A stretch of DNA of 18,962 bases from an uncultured Rickettsiales bacterium (GTDB taxonomy: Bacteria; Pseudomonadota; Alphaproteobacteria; Rickettsiales; Midichloriaceae), in the NCBI GenBank assembly GCA_937996615.1, contig CALKVD010000033.1:1-18962 (forward strand), given 5' to 3'. Position 1 is the stretch's first letter, and each line of letters begins with the position of its first letter. A model generated the notes under the pieces. That model ran no database searches, was not told the origin of the DNA, and saw only the letters and a list, made by a program, of their open reading frames with translations. The position numbers and the translations under genes were made by a program. This document shows positions 13,382 to 18,962 of the stretch, piece by piece.

Positions 13382-14269
13382 ATGTCGTTCATATTTGGTA
13401 TTATTCTTGTTATATTATCTATTATTATTGATGTTGTCTTAAATAATGGTGATATCATGGTTGTGATGCATCTGCAAGAGTGGGGATTGATCGTTGCGAT
13501 GTTGGTCGGTACTTTCGTTATCAGTAATGACGCTAGTGTTCGCAAATCAGTTATAGTTAACTTGAAAAAACTTACCAAAGACTCGCCATACAAAAAAGAA
13601 GACTACCTAGAATTATTACTATTCTTGTTTATTTTTTTCCGCCATATTAAAACCAGTTATGCCCAAACCAGATCATTTAAAGACATAGAATCCCACATAG
13701 ACAATCCAACTGAAAGCACTATTTTTAAAGCATGTCCAGTGCTTTTAAATAACCAACACGCCACCACATTTCTTTGCGACTATTTTCGACTTATAACTCT
13801 TGGACACAGCGACGTTCATGACATCGATTCAATGATCGAAAGCAGATTAAACGAAATCAGAAACTATAATCAAAAACCATCTAATGCTTTGCTTAGACTT
13901 GGAGATTCCCTTCCAGGGATTGGATTGATTGCGGCGGTCCTAGGAATGGTAATGGCACTAGGTTCAGTAGGAGAAGATGCTGCGATTTTAGGCCTTAAAG
14001 TTGCGGGCGCAATGGTTGGAACTTTTGCGGGTATTTTCTTGTCCTATGGAGTTTGCATACCGATTGCTAACTATCTTGAATCATATAACGAAACGGAAAT
14101 GAAATTTATCGAATGTTTGCATCCAGCTATTATATCATATCTCAATGGATATGCACCTTCGGTTTGCATTGAAGCAGCAAGACAAATTATTCCTCAAAAT
14201 GTCCAACCTTCATTCTACGAAGTTGAAGACATAATCGACAAACGCCTTGCCAATCCTCAAACCAATTAA
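13382..14269 (+). CDS. motA: Flagellar motor stator protein MotA
   Basis: MotA forms the pentameric part of the proton-driven stator that turns the flagellar rotor, in complex with MotB in the inner membrane. The 295-residue protein matches the usual length (about 285-295). Two N-terminal membrane spans (about 2-20 and 33-49) precede a large cytoplasmic loop (50-170) that normally contacts FliG. The third span starts with LGDSLPGIGLIAAVLG; its P178 corresponds to the functionally important Pro of E. coli MotA (P173). The fourth span (about 205-229) ends with P227 (equivalent of P222). A good AAGGGG ribosome-binding site decides the start. It is followed after 59 bases by motB, so the pair is an operon. 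Confidence 0.95.
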   Translation: MSFIFGIILVILSIIIDVVLNNGDIMVVMHLQEWGLIVAMLVGTFVISNDASVRKSVIVNLKKLTKDSPYKKEDYLELLLFLFIFFRHIKTSYAQTRSFKDIESHIDNPTESTIFKACPVLLNNQHATTFLCDYFRLITLGHSDVHDIDSMIESRLNEIRNYNQKPSNALLRLGDSLPGIGLIAAVLGMVMALGSVGEDAAILGLKVAGAMVGTFAGIFLSYGVCIPIANYLESYNETEMKFIECLHPAIISYLNGYAPSVCIEAARQIIPQNVQPSFYEVEDIIDKRLANPQTN

Positions 14270-14328
14270 GTAATTCAGTTCAATAATTAAAATGCAATCT
14301 CTAAGTAATCACAAATTGGTAATGGGAA

Positions 14329-15183
14329 ATGGCAACAATAGATAAGAAAAACTCACATCTTTTTTTGAAAAAGCCTGAATCTTCTAAAATATTAGAAGAG
14401 GATAAGCAAAAAACTAAAGCTAACACTATTTTTATCATTAAAAAAGTACCACAAAATACTGGTAGATATCAAAGTGGTGGGGCTTGGAAAGTAGCATATG
14501 CAGATTTTATCACGTCCTTGATGGCTTTGTTTATGCTAATGTGGCTTTTAAATTCGGTACCTTCAATCAAACTGCAAGAAATAGCAGAATATTTTAAATC
14601 AGGTCGCTCCGTTTTTGATCACGATAATGACAATAGAGTAGTCAATGAAAAAACGACCACCGATAAGCAAAAATATGATGATTTTATTTCTGAAGAACGA
14701 GATCTTAACAATCTTCTAACTCAAATTGGTCTTGAATCATATGACGCAATTTCAATGGTGCAAACTGTTGACGGAGTAATGCTCACAATTAGCGATAGAG
14801 AAGCAAAACCTATGTTTACTCCTGGAGATGATGTTCCAACACAATATCTGCAAGATATATTAACCAAGCTGAGCGTTTTTTTAAAAAATAGTAATTACTT
14901 CATATCTATCAGCGGCTATACTAGCAAGGATACCGAAAGACAACTAGAAAACAGGGGTAAATGGGAAATAGCCGCTGCAAGAGCAAACTCTGCCAGGAGA
15001 TTTTTAATTCAAAACGGAATGTCACCAGAATTAGTCATTGAAGTTGCTTCATATGCCGACACCAGACCGATCAATTCTGAAGATCCATATGCAGCTAATA
15101 ATAGGCGAATCACAATAGAACTACTGAATAATAAACCAGCTGCCGCATATAAAATTTCAATACCAAAAAATAAATTAAATTAA
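14329..15183 (+). CDS. motB: Flagellar motor stator protein MotB
   Basis: MotB is the dimeric partner of MotA; it carries the proton-binding aspartate and anchors the stator to peptidoglycan. The 284-residue protein has a long charged N-terminus (1-48), then GGAWKVAYADFITSLMALFM (50-69) with the single membrane span; D59 corresponds to the proton-binding Asp (D32 in E. coli). A plug and linker region (about 77-165) leads into the OmpA-like peptidoglycan-binding domain (about 175-275), recognisable from ISISGYTSKD, WEIAAARANSARRFL and the NNRRITIELL ending. A GGGAA sequence lies almost at the start codon, so the ribosome-binding site is weak; a nearby ATG at 14322 is out of frame. The proton rather than sodium type is inferred from overall similarity only. 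Confidence 0.95.
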   Translation: MATIDKKNSHLFLKKPESSKILEEDKQKTKANTIFIIKKVPQNTGRYQSGGAWKVAYADFITSLMALFMLMWLLNSVPSIKLQEIAEYFKSGRSVFDHDNDNRVVNEKTTTDKQKYDDFISEERDLNNLLTQIGLESYDAISMVQTVDGVMLTISDREAKPMFTPGDDVPTQYLQDILTKLSVFLKNSNYFISISGYTSKDTERQLENRGKWEIAAARANSARRFLIQNGMSPELVIEVASYADTRPINSEDPYAANNRRITIELLNNKPAAAYKISIPKNKLN

Positions 15184-15201
15184 CAAAACGTTAATTCTTT
15201 G
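15178..15201 (+). terminator. Hairpin overlapping the motB stop codon
   Basis: AATTAAC (15178-15184) pairs perfectly with GTTAATT (15190-15196) around a 5-base loop and is followed by CTTTGATATTTT. The left arm contains the motB TAA. It is a weak but well-placed terminator candidate for the motAB operon. Confidence 0.4.
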
Positions 15202-15299
15202 ATATTTTGCTTAATTATTCAAATTTTCATCCAAAGAAAAATAGTTTTGATTTGCATTTTAATATTGTATTATATTCCAGCAATATATAAAAACGCTAT

Positions 15300-15334
15300 T
15301 AGTTGTAAAAAAATACAATTATAGCCGACAACTA
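15300..15334 (+). promoter_or_regulatory. Inverted repeat in the leader of nadK
   Basis: TAGTTGT (15300-15306) and ACAACTA (15328-15334) form a 7-bp stem with a 21-base loop, 26 bases before the nadK ATG. A possible promoter lies upstream (TTGATT 15247-15252, 18 bases, TATATT 15271-15276), so the stem would be in the mRNA leader or act as an operator. Confidence 0.3.
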
Positions 15335-15359
15335 GAATCAATATCGTTGAGATACAACC

Positions 15360-16193
15360 ATGAATATTCAAAACAATGAGAAGTTAAAATACAAACGTAT
15401 AGGTTGTGTCATCGACTACAGTTCAACTCTAGCCCCTCAAGCATTCCAAGAAATCTGTGCTGTTCACCCCAATATCGATTTTATCCAAATCACTAGTGAC
15501 AATATGAACGTTGCTACCAATAGCTATGATTTAATTATTACAATTGGAGGTGATGGTACTATGTTAAAAACAATGCATAATTTCCTTCACTCGAATATTC
15601 CTATATATGGGATCAATCGAGGATCTCTTGGTTTTTTGCTAAATGAATATAAACCCAAAGAACTTTTAAGCAACCTCCAAGGCGCTACAGCTTCAGTAAT
15701 TCATCCACTGATGATGGAAGTTAAAACAGCTTCTGGAGAAATTTGCACTGCCTTAGCGATAAACGAAGTTTCACTTATAAGGCAGACGCAGCAAAGTGCT
15801 AAAGTTCAAATTAGCATCAACGGACAAGTACGTCTTGACCAGATGATTGGTGATGGAATTATTCTAGCAACTGCAACTGGTAGCACAGCATATAATTTTG
15901 CGGCACATGGCCCAATAGTACCTTTAGACGCCAATCTTTTGTTATTAACTCCGATATCACCGTTTCGACCAAGGCGTTGGAACGGTGCAATTCTACCACG
16001 CAAAAGCGAGGTTCATTTTCTCATCCTCGAAGCCAAAAAACGACCAGTCAGTGCTGCAGCTGATTTTATAGAAGTGCGGGATGCTATTGAAGTGAAAATT
16101 TCATTAAAGCATGATATTAAAATCAAACTACTGTTCGACAGTAGAAATACCTATGAAGAAAGGATATTACGCGAGCAATTCACCTATCAATAA
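15360..16193 (+). CDS. nadK: NAD kinase
   Basis: NadK phosphorylates NAD to NADP in the cytoplasm and is the only known route to NADP in most bacteria. The 277-residue protein carries the family signature GGDGT (63-67), followed by TMHNF and the GINRGSLGFL segment (84-93). INEVSL and QMIGDGIILATATGSTAYNF in the middle contain the NE/D and the TGSTAY motif of the NAD and phosphate sites. The region TPISPFRPRRWNGAILP is typical of alphaproteobacterial NadK. The ATG at 15360 gives a normal short N-terminus. The gene stands alone between motB and an unrecognised gene; a hairpin in the leader and one behind the stop frame it. Confidence 0.95.
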   Translation: MNIQNNEKLKYKRIGCVIDYSSTLAPQAFQEICAVHPNIDFIQITSDNMNVATNSYDLIITIGGDGTMLKTMHNFLHSNIPIYGINRGSLGFLLNEYKPKELLSNLQGATASVIHPLMMEVKTASGEICTALAINEVSLIRQTQQSAKVQISINGQVRLDQMIGDGIILATATGSTAYNFAAHGPIVPLDANLLLLTPISPFRPRRWNGAILPRKSEVHFLILEAKKRPVSAAADFIEVRDAIEVKISLKHDIKIKLLFDSRNTYEERILREQFTYQ

Positions 16194-16194
16194 T

Positions 16195-16224
16195 CTGCTT
16201 GTTAATTGTAATAGTACAATGCAG
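16195..16224 (+). terminator. Hairpin behind nadK
   Basis: ATTGTA (16205-16210) pairs with TACAAT (16215-16220) around a 4-base loop, and CTGC (16195-16198) with GCAG (16221-16224) extends the stem across a 6-base bulge. It begins 2 bases after the stop. There is no T tract, so it may protect the 3' end or be a Rho-aided terminator. Confidence 0.35.
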
Positions 16225-16301
16225 TAATCAGAGTGAAAATCTTCAAGAGGGAATTGAATTCTAAAAAATATTAATTTTATATTAAAAAATAAAAAAAATA
16301 T

Positions 16302-16329
16302 TTGACATTACATATTTTCATGCTACTAT
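16302..16329 (+). promoter_or_regulatory. Strong promoter of the unrecognised gene at 16480
   Basis: A perfect consensus -35 box, TTGACA (16302-16307), is followed after 16 bases by TACTAT (16324-16329). It is the only perfect -35 seen in the window. The DNA just upstream (16261-16300) is almost pure A/T, like an UP element. Transcription would begin at about 16336. Confidence 0.6.
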
Positions 16330-16333
16330 TCTT

Positions 16334-16434
16334 TTGCTCGTTCCCTTACTATAGTCATTTAAAAAACCGATTAGTGTAGTTCAGGAACAACGCAATTCAA
16401 AACGATACAAAACCTACTAGTTATAGTTTTGAAT
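16334..16434 (+). promoter_or_regulatory. Structured 5' leader with two hairpins
   Basis: The first hairpin starts at the predicted transcript start: TTGC (16334-16337) with GCAA (16392-16395), GTTCC (16340-16344) with GGAAC (16384-16388), and ACTA (16348-16351) with TAGT (16377-16380). The second is a perfect 9-bp stem, ATTCAAAAC (16395-16403) with GTTTTGAAT (16426-16434). CAAAAC is repeated at 16408-16413 and can take over the right arm, so two forms of the second hairpin compete. The leader is about 145 bases long in all. It matches no riboswitch that I know. Confidence 0.4.
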
Positions 16435-16479
16435 AATCTATTTAATAAAATCTCAACATAAAGTATGGAAGGTATTGAT

Positions 16480-17643
16480 ATGCAAGAGGAAACAAAAAAC
16501 TTACAACCGCTCTACAGTTCAAATAATCAAATTTTGAAATCAACAAACTCGCAAAATGATTACGATGAATTTGTTGCTATCAACGAATTTGAGAATAATG
16601 ATAGTTTTAATGATATATATGAAAAAAAACTTTCTTTTGCTGAACCTCCTAGTCAAGAAGATTCAGAATTGCAACCAGACAAACCCAAAATCTTAGAACA
16701 AGATCAGGTCACAAACTTAAATGCGAAAACAGGGGAGAAAATAGAAGCAGCAAAAGAAGTCACTCAACCCATTGAAACCACTGTCGGGAAATCTGAATTC
16801 TACCAGAAAAATAGCCTGATTATCAAAAATATTGATATAATCTTAGCCTCAATAAAAAATCTACAAGATTATGAATATATCACCAAATTATGCAAAAATT
16901 TACCCCTTAATCTGCTGGGAAAATTTACTCAAAGACCAGAATTAAATTATGTCTTTGCCCAAACTGCCAAAGCAGAATTTGTCTTCAGCGATCCAACAGT
17001 CACTTGGTGGTTTTTAAGCTTAACATCAGAACAGCGTGAAGTTTTTGATATAATTTGTCAATATGATAAGCAAAATAGCACTAATGATGTCAATAAATCC
17101 AAAAATTATTTCAATATATTAAAAAATCAACCAGAAATTAGAAAAATGCTCAATGATTGTAGCTTTGATGCTTGTCAAATTCTAATTCGTGATCATAATC
17201 TTTGCATTGCTACCATGCTGGATCCAGCAAAATTTGATGACTTTCAAAAAGCATTAAAAGTTTCTAAAAACCTTGATTTAAATGACGATAGTACCAAAAA
17301 ACTAATTAAGCATACTGATTCTTTGATCTTTATTCGCAACAAACTTAGTCTAAAACAACAAAATAAAATTAAACAAAACGGTTTAGCGAATTACATTAAG
17401 AATACAAAATCCAAAAGGTATTGTGAAAATATTGGAATTGTAACGTCATTGGCGATGCTTGCTGGCTCAATTTTTGTCACATTACCTGTGCAACCTTTGC
17501 ATCAAAAGATTGTTATAGCAACCTGCGCAATAATATGTTTAACGACATTATATGCATCATTGCAAAGTAATAGAATTATCAAAAAACTAACTAAAATTAC
17601 TGATACAACCCAACAAACAAAAGAGGTTCAAAAACAACGATGA
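16480..17643 (+). CDS. Unrecognised protein with acidic disordered N-terminus and C-terminal hydrophobic hairpin
   Basis: I do not recognise a family. The 387-residue product has an acidic, Asn/Glu/Ser-rich N-terminus (1-105) of low-complexity character, a helical middle (about 110-305), and two hydrophobic segments near the C-terminus (about 318-336 and 343-362) separated by a short turn around PVQPLHQK, followed by a basic tail. No signal peptide is visible. Such an architecture is seen in membrane-inserting secreted effectors of intracellular bacteria, but also in ordinary bitopic proteins, so an effector role is speculation. The ATG at 16480 is preferred because GGAAGGT lies 7 bases upstream as an excellent ribosome-binding site; the ATG at 16465 would add five residues and lies inside poorer context. 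It has the strongest-looking promoter of the window and a long structured leader, suggesting high or regulated expression. Confidence 0.7.
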   Translation: MQEETKNLQPLYSSNNQILKSTNSQNDYDEFVAINEFENNDSFNDIYEKKLSFAEPPSQEDSELQPDKPKILEQDQVTNLNAKTGEKIEAAKEVTQPIETTVGKSEFYQKNSLIIKNIDIILASIKNLQDYEYITKLCKNLPLNLLGKFTQRPELNYVFAQTAKAEFVFSDPTVTWWFLSLTSEQREVFDIICQYDKQNSTNDVNKSKNYFNILKNQPEIRKMLNDCSFDACQILIRDHNLCIATMLDPAKFDDFQKALKVSKNLDLNDDSTKKLIKHTDSLIFIRNKLSLKQQNKIKQNGLANYIKNTKSKRYCENIGIVTSLAMLAGSIFVTLPVQPLHQKIVIATCAIICLTTLYASLQSNRIIKKLTKITDTTQQTKEVQKQR

Positions 17644-17739
17644 AGAAGTTATGAAAAATTATAGCGATATTGGGAAATTAAAATAATCGTAACTACACTC
17701 TTTAACTTTAAGATAGGGTGGTTCTTAAAATAGTTTTGA

Positions 17740-17767
17740 TTGTATTTTAGATAACTTATTGTATGAT
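17740..17767 (+). promoter_or_regulatory. Candidate promoter for the EamA-type transporter
   Basis: TTGTAT (17740-17745) and TATGAT (17762-17767) are separated by 16 bases and lie 38 bases before the ATG. TTGATT (17736-17741) overlaps as an alternative -35 box at a less favourable distance. Confidence 0.4.
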
Positions 17768-17805
17768 TATTTGCAGCTTTTATACTTAAGATATATTGAA
17801 ACTCA

Positions 17806-18675
17806 ATGAAATCAAATCTCTGGCTCGGTTTATTATTCAAATTCCTTAGCCTTATCTTCACAGCTATGATAACGCTGCGTTTTGCGACTACTCACCTAGT
17901 TATGAGCAACTCTGCACAAATCTTTGTTATGTCAGCAGGTGGAGCCCTATTATCTCTATTTTTAGTAATGTGGGGAGGACCTCAGGTTTTTATTGTTAGA
18001 AGTAAATGGCGCTGGTATTTTCTGCGAGCGTTCATAACTGTTGTGGCTATGAACGCTTGGGCTTACTCTGCTAAAAAGCTCGGCGCCAGTGAACAAACAT
18101 TGATCAGCTATACTATACCTCTTTCAACGATGATAATTGCTGCATTAATAGGTATGGAGAAGATGGTAACAGCTTGTTTGATTGCCGTTGTTGCCTGTAT
18201 CATAATCCTACTAGTGAATTTTCAAATCAGAACCGATCTCAGGGGCTTTGACGTAGCAGTAGGTTTTTTTGCTGCGATCTGCTATGGTTTTTATGACATA
18301 GTATGCAAAAAACAATCTTCCTCAGAGCATTTCCTAACCCAAGCCTTTTATGTTTTTGGAATTAGCTCGATAATGGCGGCACCATTTGCAATTAATGAAG
18401 TGATTGATTCATCAAGCAGCGATATCATAAATGCGTTATATTTTTCCCCTATCAGGTTGGGAGCAATCGTGACCTTGTTTTTATCCTACAGATTCGCGTC
18501 AATTAATATACTAATGCCTATGGGATATTTAAGGTTACCAATAATGGCTGTGATGGTTTACTTTTCAGTGGGCAAAACACCTAATGTTTCTACAATAGTG
18601 TCAGGATTGCTTATTGTACTGATAAATATTATTGTATTAGCATATATGGGCTACAAAAACCCAAAGAAAATTTGA
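17806..18675 (+). CDS. EamA/DMT-superfamily transporter
   Basis: This 289-residue protein is an inner membrane carrier with about ten hydrophobic spans arranged as two EamA repeats (about 1-140 and 150-285). The first repeat contains the typical LRAFITVVAMNAWAYSAKKLG and ISYTIPLSTMIIAALIGMEK stretches: an Arg-led third span, then the fourth and fifth spans with a Pro and the final Glu. The second repeat starts with GFDVAVGFFAAICYGFYDI. Family members export or import small metabolites. In rickettsiae one member imports S-adenosylmethionine, and the present layout resembles it, but substrate cannot be read from sequence; amino acid or drug-metabolite export is equally possible. The ATG at 17806 is the first in frame and puts the first span near the N-terminus. 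It has its own promoter candidate, and pdhA follows with a separate promoter. Confidence 0.85.
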   Translation: MKSNLWLGLLFKFLSLIFTAMITLRFATTHLVMSNSAQIFVMSAGGALLSLFLVMWGGPQVFIVRSKWRWYFLRAFITVVAMNAWAYSAKKLGASEQTLISYTIPLSTMIIAALIGMEKMVTACLIAVVACIIILLVNFQIRTDLRGFDVAVGFFAAICYGFYDIVCKKQSSSEHFLTQAFYVFGISSIMAAPFAINEVIDSSSSDIINALYFSPIRLGAIVTLFLSYRFASINILMPMGYLRLPIMAVMVYFSVGKTPNVSTIVSGLLIVLINIIVLAYMGYKNPKKI

Positions 18676-18693
18676 TTTTTTAACTTAAGATAA

Positions 18694-18729
18694 AAAGCTT
18701 GCATTTTTCTCTTATATGAGCTTTATAAT
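18694..18729 (+). promoter_or_regulatory. Promoter of pdhA with embedded palindrome
   Basis: TTGCAT (18699-18704) and a perfect TATAAT (18724-18729) are separated by 19 bases. AAAGCT (18694-18699) and its inverted copy AGCTTT (18719-18724) each overlap one promoter box, as expected for an operator that would block RNA polymerase; the same repeat could instead end transcription from the transporter gene. Confidence 0.45.
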
Positions 18730-18769
18730 ATTAATATAGCAACGATTAATCCGCTACCAAGGCTAAGAG

Positions 18770-18962
18770 ATGTCTAAAAATATACTACCAGAAGAAAACA
18801 AAAGCTTTTTACTCAAGTCATATAGAGAAATGCTGCTGCTGCGTCGTTTTGAAGAACGTGCAGGCCAACTCTATACAACCGGAGAAATTGCTGGATTCTG
18901 TCATCTATACATAGGTCAAGAGGCAGTCGCAATAGGAATTAAGCAATCTCTAAAGCAAGGCG
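18770..18962 (+). CDS. pdhA: Pyruvate dehydrogenase E1 component, alpha subunit (partial, N-terminal)
   Basis: The first 64 codons of a gene cut by the right edge are visible. PdhA is the thiamine-diphosphate-binding alpha half of E1, which decarboxylates pyruvate to feed acetyl groups into the pyruvate dehydrogenase complex in the cytoplasm. The visible part has the conserved E1-alpha start: YREMLLLRRFEERAGQLY at about residues 18-35, then GEIAGFCHLYIGQEAVAIGI (38-57), in which the GFCHL-x-x-GQEA signature is diagnostic. An AAGG ribosome-binding site (18759-18762) lies 7 bases before the ATG at 18770. Branched-chain or acetoin dehydrogenase E1-alpha are relatives that cannot be wholly ruled out from this fragment, but FCHLYIGQEA is most typical of PdhA. 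pdhB would be expected next. Confidence 0.88.
   Translation, partial: MSKNILPEENKSFLLKSYREMLLLRRFEERAGQLYTTGEIAGFCHLYIGQEAVAIGIKQSLKQG

Overview
This window comes from an AT-rich Gram-negative bacterium, most likely an alphaproteobacterium with a reduced or host-associated lifestyle (Rickettsiales- or Holosporales-like; this placement is inferred, not proven). The supporting signs are a fused IspD-IspF protein, an alphaproteobacterial style NAD kinase and MotB, housekeeping genes scattered away from their usual operons, very AT-rich intergenic DNA, and a lipid A kinase showing an LPS outer membrane.

Left part (1-8876): the 5' end of an oligopeptidase B gene (ptrB) reads leftward and is divergent from rsmA. 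Their two promoters appear to share almost the same -10 box. Then follow, all rightward: a large single-pass membrane protein with a Pro/Gln/Asn-rich linker and a long helical-repeat C-terminus; the bifunctional isoprenoid gene ispDF; pgpA (phosphatidylglycerophosphate phosphatase); a lone tRNA-Pro(UGG) with its own promoter; an exported amidotransferase-like protein of the BPL_N type; and, one base after it, ddl (D-alanine-D-alanine ligase).

Middle (8877-10035): 1.16 kb without a credible protein gene. Hand counts give about 41-45% G+C in two islands, against under 10% in one 60-base stretch of the spacer upstream of the 16480 gene. It holds many inverted repeats, several of them mutually exclusive, and a rod-like 140-base fold preceded by a well-spaced promoter. 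I could not match it to tmRNA, RNase P RNA, SRP RNA or rRNA. This is the best candidate for something undescribed.

Right part (10036-18962): a leftward group lpxK-tatB-tatC-rsmH joins lipid A synthesis, Tat protein export and 16S rRNA methylation; tatB and tatC overlap by 68 bases. Divergent from it are motA-motB (flagellar stator), nadK, an unrecognised protein with a C-terminal hydrophobic hairpin behind a strong promoter and a structured leader, an EamA/DMT-family transporter, and the start of pdhA (pyruvate dehydrogenase E1 alpha). Most genes serve envelope, isoprenoid, cofactor and translation functions. No mobile element, CRISPR array or complete rRNA gene was seen.
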